DNA of 64,000 nucleotides, taken from the NCBI GenBank assembly GCA_023548195.1, contig JAJHZJ010000252.1, positions 1,810,895 through 1,874,894 on the forward strand, read 5' to 3'. Shown here one piece after another: positions 36,690 through 48,955 of the stretch (the first letter of the stretch is position 1; each line of letters starts with the position of its first letter). The notes under the pieces are model-generated. The model ran no database searches. It was not told where the DNA came from and was given only the letters and a program-made list of their open reading frames with translations. Both the position numbers and the translations under genes were made by a program. Source of the DNA: Bettongia penicillata ogilbyi (taxonomy: Eukaryota > Chordata > Mammalia > Diprotodontia > Potoroidae).

Positions 36690-37704
36690 GCTTTCCACGC
36701 TGCCTAGAAAAGAGTTCCATACGGTATTGTTCACGGTTTTCATCCTAACTTTAAAGGGAAACATCCACAATGTCCAGAGCCCTAGATGTCTTGGCAGATG
36801 AAGGAGGATATCCTCAAATTCCTTGCTTCAGAAACCCATCTGGGAGGCACCAATTTGGACTTCCAGATGGAACAGTGTATCTACAAAAGAAAGAGTGATG
36901 GTATCTACATCATTAACCTGAAGAGAACTTGTGAAAAGCTTTGCTGGCAGCATTTGCCATTGAAAACCCAGCTGATGTTAGTGTCATCTCATCCAGGAAC
37001 ATTGGCCATCCAGCTGTTTTGAAATTTGCTGCTGTTATTGGCGTCACATCGATTGCTGGACATTTCACACCGGGCACCTTCACTAAGGAGATCCAGGCAT
37101 CTTTCAGGGAGCGTCACCTTTTGGTGGTCACTGATCCTTGGGCAGAGCACCACCCTCTAATTAAGCATCATAGGTTAACCTCGCAACCATTGCATTGTGC
37201 AACACAGACTCCCCATTTCGCTATGTGGACATTGCCATTCCATGTAACAAGTGAGGTCACTCAGTGGATCTGATGTGGTAGACGCTATCCCATGAAGTCC
37301 TATTTATGTATGGTACCATCTCCCGCGAATACCCATGGGAGGCTTTGCCTGATTTTTACTTCTACAGGGCTCCGGAGGAGATTGAAATGGAAGAGCAGGA
37401 TACAGCTTAGAAGGCAGTGGTTTCAGGTGAAGGGACTGCACCTGCTCCAGAATTCACTGCTATTCAAAATGGAAGTGACTGATTGGTGCCAGGGGGTGCA
37501 GGTGCCAACTGTGCCCATTCAGCATTTTCTTATTGAAGACTGGAGTGTTCGGCCAGCTACTGAGGACTGGTCTTTGGCTCCTACTACTTAGGCCACTGAG
37601 TGGGTAGGAACTACCACAGGGTGGTCTTAAGTTTTATCCCAGATGTTCTAATAGTATTGGAAAAATGCTGATGGAAAATAAACATTGGTTTCTTAAAAAA
37701 AAAC
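36690..37704 (+). pseudogene. RPSA: Processed pseudogene of RPSA (40S ribosomal protein SA / 37-kDa laminin receptor precursor)
   Basis: The parent encodes a small-subunit ribosomal protein of about 295 residues. This intronless copy keeps the 5' UTR (with the taaagggaaac word just before the ATG at 36770), the coding region, the 3' UTR ending ggaaaataaacatt, and an A-rich tail. Readable pieces include [14 protein letters not shown] and [16 protein letters not shown] (36786-37022 frame), [14 protein letters not shown] and [14 protein letters not shown] (36941-37273 frame), and [10 protein letters not shown] with the EDWS-type C-terminal repeats (37292-37591 frame). A 1-bp insertion near codon 8, a 12-bp loss in the VAIENPADV region and further frameshifts make it non-coding. 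It is flanked by an imperfect 13-bp direct repeat (36677-36689 and 37705-37717, 10 of 13 matching) and lies inside an L1, so it was made by L1 retrotransposition after that L1 had inserted. Confidence 0.95.
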
Positions 37705-38700
37705 AATCAAAACAATTTAGTCATATAAAAAAAGCTCTAAATCACTACTGATTAGATAAATCCAAGTTAAAACAACCCTGACATTATTTTATATCTACCA
37801 GATTAACTAGAATGATGGAAGAGGAAAGTGACAAATGTTGGAGGGGATGTGGAAAAACTGAGCTGATCCAACTATTTTGGAGAACAGTCTGGAATTATGC
37901 CCAAAGAGTTGTAAAGCTGTGTATACCCTTTGATCCAGAAATACTACTATTAGGTCTGTTTCCCAAGACCACTAGGGAAAAAGGAAAAGAACTTATTTGT
38001 TCTAAAATATTTATAGCAGTTCTCTTTGTGGTGGCAAAGAACTGGAAGCTGAAGGAATGCTTGTCAGTTGGAGAACAACTGAACAAGTTGTGGCATATGA
38101 TTGTGATGGAATATTACTGGAGTATAAGAAATTATGAACTTGATGATCTTAGAAAAATATGGATTGATTTGAATGAAATAATGAAAAGTGAAATGAGCAG
38201 AACCAAGAGAATTATGTAGATAGTAACAGCAATATTGTTCTAAGAACAACTTTGAACAACTTAGTCATTTTGAGTATTATCAGTCTGCTACAAAGGAACT
38301 ATGAAGGAAAATGCTATCCATATTCTGAGAAAGAACTGATAAAAAGAAGTATGTATAGAATGGTTTCACACACACGTATACACACACATATACACTTATT
38401 TGTGTCTAATGGTAGCCTTCGCTAGGGTGTGTTGCAGAGGGAGGGAGAAAAATAAGTGCACAGCAATGAATAAAAAAAACTTAGAGGAAACACAGAGAAG
38501 CAGGTTAGCTTTGAAAATGATGTGTAGTGTTTATTACATAGGTTTTTTTTTTCAAGGAAATGGTGTGAAATGGAAATTAATAGTTTGATACTGAATTCTC
38601 TTTTTATGTTGTGCTGTGTACAGGAAATGTTCTCTTTTTTGTCTTTCTGTATTTAAGTTCAAAATGAAATTTTTTTAAAAAAGAATGATAGCTTAAAAGA

Positions 38701-38967
38701 AAAGATGAAAAGATAAGCTAGAGAGAAAGCCGCAGATATCTCTTTATGAGACTATTGTGACCTTTATCTTAAGAGGATAATGAAAATACTCATGAAGAGG
38801 TTTTGTTACCCTAAATGAACTGAATGGTGTGGGACTGAGGAAGAGTAATCTGCACTTACAAAGATGGTTTTAATGACTTTTTTGTACAGCTAAAATATTC
38901 TTAAAATATTACTTACTATGTCCTTTATTTCATTAACAAACCATGTATTCAGTAACTTTGATGTTTG
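38701..38967. other. Unassigned
   Basis: Short AT-rich interval without recognised elements. Confidence 0.4.
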
Positions 38968-39375
38968 TTTAGTCAGTCAGTCAGTAACCATTTATTAAGT
39001 GCCTACTATATGCCAGGCACTGTAAGATACAAAAAATTGAACAAGACAATTTCTTCTCCCAAAGACTTCCCAATAATATGCAAATAACTATGTACAAACA
39101 AGCTATATACAGGATAAAGTAGAAATAATCAACAGAGGGAAGGCACTAGAATTGAGGGGTATAGGGAAAGGCTTCCTGTAGAAAGTGGGACTTTACCTAG
39201 AACTTGAAAGAAGTCAGGGAAGAAAAGAAGTGAAGAGAAGGAGGGAGAATTTTTCAAACATGGGGGACAGTCAGTGAAAATGCAAGAATCTGGGAGATGG
39301 AGTGTTTTGTTTAAGGAACACTAAAGAATATAGCATCATTTTATTGAAGGGTACCTAGGAGAGATTAGGGTTTAT
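38968..39375 (-). mobile_element. L2 LINE 3' UTR
   Basis: aaccatttattaagtgccta, tatgccaggcactgtaagat, then acatgggggacagtcagtga and gggagatggagtgttttgtt are the reverse of an L2 3' UTR. A shorter L2 end on - recurs at 39895-39970 (attgagcacctattgtatac). Confidence 0.82.
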
Positions 39376-40080
39376 AATATAGAGATATGAGTAACTTCTT
39401 ATGGAAAAGGAGGTTTCTTTAGTTTATTAAATAAATATCTGGTGTCCTGCTTTTGGGGCTCTGAGCTTAGTTGAACAATTTAGACTGATGTTGAAACTGT
39501 ATTAATTATGAAGGAAATATTAGACATAACTTTACCCTAGAATTAAGGATGATGAGATTAAATGTGGGAAAAAGTCAAGTAGCAGGCTAAGGAATAACCT
39601 ATAACTGAGCTTATGAAAAGACTCCATAATCGTTGCTATACAAATAAAACAAGTGAAGGAACTATTTTTAATAATTTGACAGATAATTCTCAAAGAAAGT
39701 GTCTCGGTAAATTCTATTTTCTTTTCTTTCTTTATTTTTCAGTAAATCCTTTTACTTTTTCTATCAGGGAAGGATGTGTGTGCACAAAGTGAAAAATCTC
39801 ACTGTGAGAAATCATTAAAAATAATTCTTTGAAATGTGGCAATGAAACTTTTGGGGAAATAATTGTCTCTTTACTTGAAATGCTTTGTGTCCCTCCATCC
39901 CTCCAATCAATCAAACAATAAGATGTATTGAGCACCTATTGTATACCCAGTACTGTGGTGACATAATAGAACATTGTGTAAATTATAACAAATAAGAGCA
40001 CATTACCCATCATTCAAACATCATGGTCTATGTGCTTAGTTACTAAATTTTCTGTGCCTATTTTAGGGAGTTCCACTTCT
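39376..40080. other. Unassigned apart from an L2 end at 39895-39970
   Basis: AT-rich with no supported gene. Confidence 0.45.
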
Positions 40081-40084
40081 CTTT

Positions 40085-40690
40085 GAACCTCTTTGTCTCT
40101 TCCTTCAAATTCCATATCCAATTAATTTTCAAGGCTTATTGATCCTACTTCCACATTTTTTGTATTCATTTCCTTCCTTCTACTTATGTGTCCTCTGCTC
40201 TACTCCAAGCCCTTATCACCTTTCATCTGGACTATTATGGGCCTCCAGACCCCAACCACTTCCTTCTCCAGTCTGTCCCCCACACAACTGCTAAACTGAT
40301 ATTCCTAAAGTACAGATCTAACTACATCACCCCCACTACTCAGACATATTTTTGACAGTTTACTGTTGCCTCTAAGATAAGACAAGCTCCTGTGCTTGGC
40401 CTTTAAAGATTTCTGTAATCTGGCTCCTGCTTGACTTTCTAGTCTCATTTCATATTTCACCCCTTCAAACACTCTCTCCTCTAATCAAACTGGGCTACCA
40501 GCTGTTTCTATACATAATATCTCCCACCTCAATGCCCATGTCCTTCATGCCTGGTACACAATTTCTCCCCATCTTCACCACTTGGAATCTTAAGCTTTCT
40601 TCTAAGTGAAGCTCAAGTATCTCCTTCCTACACAAGGCCTTTCCTGAGTCTTCAGTTAGCATTCTTTCCCTCTTGAAAGTGCTTCTGTAA
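40085..40690 (+). mobile_element. L2 LINE, ORF2 end and 3' region
   Basis: cccttatcacctttcatctg, gactattatgggcctccaga, aactgctaaactgatattcc, ctttaaagatttctgtaatc and ctcaagtatctccttcctac follow L2 order on +. An (AAT)n stretch starts at 40688. Confidence 0.82.
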
Positions 40691-41030
40691 TAATAATAAT
40701 AATAAATGTTATAGTAATAAAACTGTTGCTGGTCTTGATGGGGGGAGGGAGGGAGAACACCTTCCCCCTTTTCACTAAAGGGTCCATCTATTCTAGATTC
40801 ACACACATGAACCAGGCTTAATCTTGAGGGAGCCTGAACACCCAGAAGAGTCATACTCCATTTCTCTCACACTTTGGATCATTACATTTACCCACACAGA
40901 GCCCAAAATAACAAGTTAATTAAAGTTTAGGTTTGATTCATGTATAAAGGTCTCATTAAAGTAAAGAAAGGGAGTATAAAGGAGCTCAGTGTACAGCATA
41001 AATTATTTATGGGGCAGGTATTTATTTCCT

Positions 41031-41221
41031 TGGGCAAGTCACTTAATCCCAATTGCCTCATCCTGGGTCGTCTCCAGTCATCCTGATGAATATCTGGTCA
41101 CTGGATCCAGATGGCTCTGGAGGAGAAGTGAAGCTGGTGACCTGCACAGCTTTCCTTCACTCAAAACAAAGTCAAGTGCAAGTCATGTCTTTATTTCTCT
41201 GAAGGACAAACATACACACAC
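41031..41221 (+). mobile_element. 5'-truncated marsupial SINE with perfect 11-bp target duplication
   Basis: It begins inside the core at tgggcaagtcacttaatccc and ends in acacacac. The target duplication atttatttcct lies at 41020-41030 and 41222-41232. Confidence 0.9.
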
Positions 41222-41469
41222 ATTTATTTCCTAGTACAATAGACTTGTCTCATAACAGTCAGTCCCAATTAATGAAACAATGTTCTAAGCTCTAATACTT
41301 TTATCAGGTGATTCCTCTTGTTGAGTTTTAGAATCGATGAAAGATTTAAACTAGATAGGAACAATTCCTAGAATCCTCTATTTAATCAATTGATTGATCA
41401 AAGATATAAACTTGAATGGAAACAGATGAATTAACACTTGGTTGAAAAGAAATGTTGTCCACTGCGGGG

Positions 41470-42080
41470 CTTAAATAAAACAGCATTTTAATTGCAGATC
41501 AACCTAATGATGGAGCAGTTCCAGCTATCCCTGAGGAGGAATGTGTTGGAGGATGAAGAGAGAGTTTCTGACTCTCCCCACCTCACTTGACCAGAGAATG
41601 ACCTTGCTAACTTCAAAAGGTTAGAAGATTCGGACTTTCCATCAGCATGGGTAGCTGTGTCCCCAAAATAGCAATGGCGGATGGCAAAATCTGCATCAGT
41701 AACTAAGGACAAAGTAGACTCACTATGGAAAGGCAACTTTAGAACTTTACCAGAGCATCAAGCTTTAGATGACAGCAGAGTCTACAACTACAACAAGAAG
41801 GAATTTCATGATGACTCCACAAATAAAAAAAGGCTTCTACAGAATATTTTTTTCTTGTGTTATGTTTTTTGGTTTGTTTTTTCTCATGGTTTCCCCCATT
41901 GATTTTAATTCCTCCATGCAACATGACTACTGTGAAAATGTGTTTAATAAGAATGTATGTATAGAAACCATATAAGATTGCATGCTGTCTCTCGGAGGGA
42001 GGGGGAAGGGAGGAGGAGAAAATCTAAAACCTATGGAAATGATTGTAGAAAACTGAAAACAAATAAATTAATAAAAAGGG
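41470..42080 (+). mobile_element. L1-family 3' end
   Basis: 3' UTR words ctcatggtttcccccattga, gcaacatgactactgtgaaa, taagaatgtatgtatagaaa and gcatgctgtctctcggaggg run to an A-rich tail. The 5' portion (41470-41820) is probably L1 as well but more diverged. Confidence 0.75.
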
Positions 42081-45000
42081 GGGCTTCCAGAAACCAGGAA
42101 TTGTGGGTTACCCATATGTTCTCTAAGCTTTACCACAATCTCCCCAGGGACCTAACATGAGCAAGAGAAGAGTTTATCCCAGACTTTGGGGAGTATTGAA
42201 TATACTTTGGATGCCACATTAGTAAATACTCTTTTCTAGAAGCTAATTGACTCTGACTAATTACTATCAAGTGGTTAATCAACACTGGGGAGCAGACCAG
42301 ATGTGAGTTCATGAACAACAGCTTTAGACAAACCCAATCCTCAGTATTACTCCTACAAAGAGGAAGAGGTAGTCAGACAATCTGTAGGGACGCCCCCTCC
42401 TAGCCCAAAGGGAGTTGGGAAAGTAGCCCTGGAGGTTTGTGATCCTTGTCCCTGATAAACATTTGGTGCTTTACACTTGTGAGAAGCCACTGGAGAGATT
42501 TTCTACCTAGTACTTTCTTTACTGGATACAATAATTTTCAGGATCCATGGCACTTTTTCCCTTTCCTTTTCTAAATTAAATAATCTTTTCCAATGTGTTT
42601 TCTTACAAATCTGAGCAGTTTGTTCACAGTAACTTTTGCTTGTTTGAATGATGATATTGCTGTTATACATTCCACCCGTTTGCACAAGATCACTGTCCCT
42701 AGCACTTCACCTAGGGGACAATATAGTAACTTACAAGTATTCTTTTTTTTTTCTTTTTGCTTCTAAACCAACCAAGATTGCTTATCTGGTTGCGAGATAC
42801 TTCAGGTCCTTAGGGTAAGATTTACATGCTGCTCTAGAGACCTCAAGTAATCAACCACAAATGTTTAATTCTACTTAGGATGGGATTTTGGGAATCTTCA
42901 CATATCCTTGGGACTTACCTAATCTGTTTTCTCTTTTCTGGAATGACCTTGCTTCTCTTATTGTTGGATGTGCTTGGAATTCCGTTCAGATGGTCTTTGC
43001 GCTGGCAAGGATCAATTAGGGTTATTTAAGGTGTCTTTGGTGTGGGAATTTAGAGGAAATATGCCTGGATTGCCAAGAGGATTTCTTATTATAGAAATAA
43101 TAATATTGGAGAAATTTCGGTGTACCCCAAATGGATAGCTCTATAAGCTAAGGGAATCATGGGAGAATTTTCACCCAGGATAATTTGGTTTCTTGTCAGG
43201 TCTTGAATCCCTGAAGGGAAAACTCCATATGAAAAATTCTGTAGGGACAAGATTTCCTTCTGAGATAGGAAACTAGATTTGATTCTTTTTTCTCTTCTTT
43301 GTTAATTTTGGTTTGAGGAAGTTCATTTTAAATATGAAGACACACCTTTATTAAGTAATAGGCAACTAGAAACCATTGATAAACACTGTAAAATGTTTTT
43401 TGTTGAGTCTGCCTAACTCTGTCTTTGGGGACAAATGTGATTTCTGCCTATATATGTAAAATATACAATATTTATACCAATATATAATATATATTATGCA
43501 ATACCAATATATGTATACCTATATATGTATCAATATGCAATATCTGTGCCAATATCACTATATTATCTGTACTAAATATCTGTGCCAATATCACTATATT
43601 ATCTGTACTAAACTATTTTGAGATTCTTTTCTGTGTGATAGTAAGAAATTAAGTGAATGGCAAATGCTTGAGACTCCCTGGGACATCAAAAGACTTTTCT
43701 GAGAGATTGGGAAAATCCAATTCCGTTCAAAATGTACCCTAGACCATTTGCCAAGGGTGTGACAATTTTAACTGAATGTAGGGGAGAGGAGGGAAGAAGG
43801 GATAGGATCTGGTCCTTAGATCATGCAAAGACATGCTCTTCCTGGTGGATTATAGAGAATGTGTTTAATATTCTCTGCTGGTTGCCAATCCAACATGGCT
43901 AGCACCAGCTTCTAGCCATGAGAGACTAAAAGTCCAATACTATGTGATGACAAGGAGTTTTCCAACTAGTCTCAGAGCCAGAAAGACCAATGATAATGCT
44001 AGAACTGAATGTACATACAAAAGGATCTGTGTGCTTCTCTCTCACTCAGTCTTTTTTTTTTTTTTTTGATGATTTTTTTCCTTCTTGGTGGCTAGCAGAT
44101 AAAAAACTACGTTGGGCCTCCAAGTTGGGGAAAGAGCAGTGATAGTGACTGCAACTGTTTTATCTCTCTGTTGGGCTATGAACTCCCAATTCAAGTCATC
44201 ATGTCTACAAACACATTGCATCTCAGTTCCTTTTGTCTTTTGGGTTTATTTTCTCCTATTCTTAAGTGAATTAGTGTCTAGAGATAGAATGGGCCAGGTC
44301 ATACACTTCTGATCTTCAAAAACTTGAAAGAGCCACAAGAAATCCAGAAACTGGGATTGATGGCAGAGTCTGGTGAGGAGACAAGTCTTGATGAATTAAC
44401 TTAATACAGTAATGAATCTACACAGCAGCTAAGATACTGGGAAGCAAATTATCCATTAGCTATGCCACACCCAGAAGTAAAATTGATAAGGACTCCACAA
44501 AAAGAGAACAGGACTCCAGGGGCCATGAGATACTTCTTGGCCACATGTGTTCCAATATTATGTGTCTTTCAATATCTTTGTGCTTCAGGTTTGAACTCAC
44601 TTTCCTCAGGAGACTTGTGTATATACAGGTGGGAGAGTGCTTTGCATTGGAAAGTGGGAGGCACACATTTTGTACCTGCTGCCTTAAATTTGAGTCCATT
44701 TTCTATACACGTGAAATATGTAATAGCTGTGCAAGAAAGAGTATACCCCCAATTTGGAGAGAGATTTTTGTAATATCTATCTTTGCAAGATAACCTCGGT
44801 AAAGATCCTTTTATAAGAGTTAATAGAGGTCAACTGGCTAATTTATATTGGGGGGCACACTAGCTAGGACTCATAAATGATAGTATTAGAATTGATAACA
44901 CCTCAGCACTGCACCTAGACCTCCGAGGGGATTTGAAGTAGTCTCTACTTTCTGGTCACCCAACCTGTCTGTGAGAATTGGGATCAGGAGAGTAAATCTA

Positions 45001-45415
45001 GAGGGGATTCAGAATTACACAGAATAGAAATACTTAACACAAAAGGCATAACAGAATCAAAAAAATAGGACAGAATACCTTATGACCACTGTTAGCCTCA
45101 CCTCAGAGGTGAGATTTAAACATCAGAATGTGAAGTATTTTGAAGGACTGTTGAATACATAGTTATGTTTTACTTTGCTCTCTACCACCTTCCACAAAGT
45201 CCATGTTTTCTGGAAAGTCAAGTCAAGGTTTAGGCTCATTCTTTTGGGACTAGTCATCTCCTTCAATTCAGGAATTCCCCCTTTCACAAGTTAATTGAGA
45301 GTAAGAGAACTAGGACCTCCAGCTTCACTATGCTATACTGCCTCTCTTCAAATCATTTATAAGCCCTAAAATGTGATATATTAAAGGAAAATATAGCGAC
45401 ACAAACTACTATCTT
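42081..45415. other. 3.3 kb unassigned, with a 36-bp tandem repeat
   Basis: This is the longest stretch I could not assign. 43539-43574 and 43575-43610 are identical 36-mers (aatatctgtgccaatatc...gtacta). There is a poly-T run at 44049-44067 and (TATA)-rich DNA at 43450-43530. ORFs of 60-103 codons overlap each other on both strands. Phrases such as accatttgccaagggtgtga and agttaatagaggtcaactgg look like old retroviral or LTR DNA but no ends or motifs were found. Confidence 0.45.
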
Positions 45416-45419
45416 TTTC

Positions 45420-46115
45420 TACAGAATTTAACCAATATGAAGCACTTATCACAATGAACAGATGAAAAGAGACCATGAGCCACCTCAGACAGCAAACATT
45501 TGATCTCCTTGTTAATCAGAGAAACAGATCGATCTAAGACCATGATCCAGAGAAAAAATGAATTCATCTGCAAAACATGACAAAGGGAGATGGCAGAAGA
45601 ATCGAAACCATATTACCTTTATAAAAACAATGAAGTTTGTATCTAAGGCACTAGAAAAAGAAAGTGATAATACAAGGAAATTTTAAAAAGAGAGATTATG
45701 AAGGCAAAAGCAAAAGTAAATAGAATGGGAAGTGAAAATGAATTGATAAACAAAACCAGAAGTTGACAAGTTGAAAAGAATAATGAAATTGGCAAACCCA
45801 ATAAAAAATTAGAAAATACAAATCAGCAAAATTATAAATGAAAGAATTAGAGATCACATGTTAGAAGATTAGAGATCACAACAAAGAAAAAGAAAAAATG
45901 TATTATTAGGAGATATCCCACATAGCTATATTATAACAAAGTAGAAAATTTAAAGGAACTAGATGATTAGGTACTAAAATATAAGTTGCCAAAACTGACA
46001 ACAGGAAATGAATAATGCAAGTATACCAATTTCAAAGGAAGAATTAAGATGAGTCATAAAAGAATCCAGATGGTTTCATAGTGGAATTCATCCAAACATT
46101 GAAAAACAAATAATT
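45420..46115 (+). mobile_element. L1 ORF2 fragment (linker to start of RT), degraded
   Basis: acaaaaccagaagttgacaa, aaactgacaacaggaaatg and, at the end, aatccagatggtttcatagt (NPDGF, for the PGPDGF motif that opens L1 RT) are in L1 order on +. Confidence 0.75.
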
Positions 46116-46312
46116 TCTTTGTTACACAATTTTTTGGCAAGTGTAGATGTAGGTAGTCCTTATTAAACTCTGGCAATTCTCATTATAACTCACATTTGCA
46201 GTGATGAATTGGGTGCCAGAGCAAGGGTCTCAATTACATCATGTCCTCAAAGTTCTTGGACCAGTCTTGAGGGGTTGGGGATATTCATGTAGTAGAGTTA
46301 AGGGGGAAGGGG

Positions 46313-46397
<85 letters not shown>

Positions 46398-47809
46398 AGG
46401 GAGAGAGAGTCTTTTCTTTCATAAGTGATGATATAGAGATGAGGAATGATCAAAAGATTACTCAAGGTTTATTGTGTAATTCTAAAGTACCAAATTCCGT
46501 CAGTCCTGAGCTGCATGTTGACAGGAAGAAAGCAGGGCAACTCTGTACATGCTCTTTCCCCATCATGCTTGTGTAGTCCTTCATTGGCAAATGGGGCTGA
46601 TGAAAAATATAGTTTTTCTCCAGCCAGAAGGACAGACTGAAGGATCACAGGAGACAAAAGCCATTTAGATAGAATGCCACTGTGTCCACTGGTGAATTAT
46701 AAGGAAGGACACTACTACCCCAAACTAAATATAACCTTGAGTCACTGACCAGCTTAAGGAATGACCTCCCTGGACAGAATTTGCTGCTGTGCTGGGGCCA
46801 GGTGAATTTATCCAATATATCTTTCCCTTCTTCCCTAGCCTTTCTTTATGCCCTCTAGACATCTTGTTCTACTGCTAACATATTCTCATATTATACCTGT
46901 GTTCTCTACCCTAGAAATGACTATTTATTCACATGTATAAATGTTCTTGTTGTTTTTAACCAATAGAATAAGCTCCTTGAGAAAAGAAACTTGGTTGTTT
47001 GGTTATTATATTTGTGTCACTTAGCATGGTGCCTGACAGATGTAGGCGGGGCTTAGTAAATGTTGGTTGAATTGATTTGTGTGACTATAAGGGTGTGGTC
47101 TACTGTAGAGTATAATTTATGAAAACCTGCCCATTTCCTTTTCACACTTTCATAAAGGATACTCACAAGTGTGAGTTATAATGTAAGGAAGAATGGAAAG
47201 ATATTGGGGCAATGGGGTTCACATTCATGAGTGTGAGGGAGCAGATAGAAGCAATTTGGGAAGGGAGCTTTGTCCTAGGAAGTCTACAACTCAAAGATTC
47301 TGAGTTGAGCCTTAGGGACTCTATGTGAAGCAATAGAATGTGACTCTTCATAGGAACAACGATGATATTGACTTGAATATCAGTCTCAGAGAACGAGGTG
47401 AATGAAACTTGCTGAAAAACTGAAATCCTACCTTGTTTACAACTTGTTGACTATAAAACTATTTTATTCAATAGCACTAAGGGTGATCTTAAAGGCTCTC
47501 CCCCAATGAGTTGTCTCCCATGCACTAGTAAAAATTATATGAAATTCCTTTAAATATTCAACAATAGAGAGAAATTTTGATCAAAAATCCTCTGATTATT
47601 AAAATTAAACGGGACATAACAGTAGGAGACATGGTCATCAACGATATTTCATAGAGGTACAGCACACAATGTGAGGATTCCTACAGATGGGGAGGACTAC
47701 CTGATACTTCTATTTGAGAACAACACTATATGGATTGTACCAATCCCTTGAACATTGTTGAACCCCTTAAATGAGATCCACAATCATGCAAAAGAGTTCA
47801 AGTTAACAA
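46116..47809. other. (GA)n microsatellite, L2 tail, otherwise unassigned
   Basis: (GA)n at 46315-46390 (its Arg-Glu ORF is an artefact). L2 tail on + at 46840-47075 (taagctccttgagaaaagaa, tagcatggtgcctgacagat, gcttagtaaatgttggttga). No gene supported elsewhere. Confidence 0.6.
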
Positions 47810-48400
47810 AAAATGAAGCAGAAGAAAAATACTTATTGTTCAGACTTAAATATACAGTTAAATAAACAACACATGAATCTCATCAATATAGATCTTAGGC
47901 AGATACTACTAGATGGACAATGAACTGGGATCAAAGTTGAATAGAAGAGATGAGAGTGGACTGGTTTGCCTTTGAGAAATTACTGAGTTTTTTTTTTAAA
48001 TAATCTCAGATTGTCCATGAAATAAAGACCTATCTTTCTAATATCAATATTCTTCCAAAAATGATGCATGACTATAAGCCTTGAAATATTATGGTCTCCA
48101 AAGAATTAAAGTTATAGATCACTCAAACGACAATTAAGATATGAATGATGGGTATAATAGGCTACAACGTATCATCAATGAATAATTGTGCCAGAGAAAT
48201 AATATAAAAGGCACCATCAGAAAACTGGGGGCCAGTCACGTAAAAAGAATGATGAGTAACTTCATTCTTGGTGCACAACATTGTGAACAGAATTAGAAGA
48301 ATCCCCACAATGGAGGATTTTTGAGTGGATAAGGCAAAGAGAGTCAAACAGGTAAGACTGCTGGATTGGTTTCTGTCTACATCAGTGGCAACTAAACCAT
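47810..48400 (+). mobile_element. RTE-type LINE, C-terminal remnant
   Basis: The + strand reads KLGASHVKRM at about 48222-48251, corresponding to the KLRWAGHVxRM block near the C-terminus of RTE/BovB-clade proteins; ggctacaacgtatcatcaat upstream also fits. Heavily decayed. Confidence 0.6.
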
Positions 48401-48719
48401 ATATATGGATCCTTGCAGGCCCCTTATTGACTTAGAAAATTACACATAATATTATCCATGTTTTATTAAGTATAATTTATTGCCTAATTATATTTTAACC
48501 TAGTTCAGCAGCACGATGGTCACCAGGCTGCCCAGACCACATGTTTGACACCTCTGATCTACATCAACAGAGGGAGTATTCACATTAATAATATCTTAGC
48601 TTCATCAAATATCAAGTTAAATTTTAAAAAAGAAATATGCAAGTGGAAATGAATCAGAGGTCAAAAGAAATCAAGACAACCAGCAGAGATTTCTATATAT
48701 AATATTTCTATGTTAATGA

Positions 48720-48955
48720 TTTTAAGAGACAACTTTAGGCTTGACATCAATAAATACTTCACAACCATTGGAACTGTCCAAAAGTAGAATGGGCTATCTC
48801 AAGAAATAATGAGTATCCCTTCGATTGAGGCCTTCAAACAGTTGCTAGATAACTGACTACTTGTCAGGATCCAGATCCTTTCATGTAGGGACTGAAAGAG
48901 ATGGTGACTGAAGACCCTTCCGCTTCTTAACTTCTGTGATTCTATGTTTGTTATA
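48720..48955 (+). mobile_element. CR1/L3 LINE 3' UTR
   Basis: ttaggcttgacatcaataaa, actgtccaaaagtagaatgg, aatgagtatcccttcgattg and ttcttaacttctgtgattct match the CR1/L3 3' UTR on +. Confidence 0.8.

Larger units (their letters stand above)
34219..38680 (+). mobile_element. L1 retrotransposon with both ends but an internal deletion, nested with a SINE and an RPSA retrocopy
   Basis: The 5' end (gagaattctgggaagatggc) carries the YY1-like AAGATGGC word found at L1 5' ends; a GC-moderate 5' UTR follows to about 35065. The element then jumps straight into ORF2 3' sequence (35070-35325), goes back to the reverse transcriptase region (from 35326; KQGYPLSPILFSIVLEILA, then FGND where the catalytic FADD should be), and runs through to the 3' UTR and A-rich tail near 38680. 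ORF1 and the endonuclease are missing. A ~20-bp target duplication brackets the whole unit: 34199-34218 and 38681-38700 match at 17 of 20 positions. A SINE (34370-34678) and the RPSA pseudogene (36690-37704) interrupt it. It is dead. Confidence 0.85.

Noticed and set aside
36786..37591. Functional RPSA-like gene in three ORFs
   Set aside because: The ORFs are pieces of one frameshifted, intronless copy with an A tail and flanking duplications.
46201..46428. 75-codon ORF with Arg-Glu repeats
   Set aside because: Translation of (GA)n.
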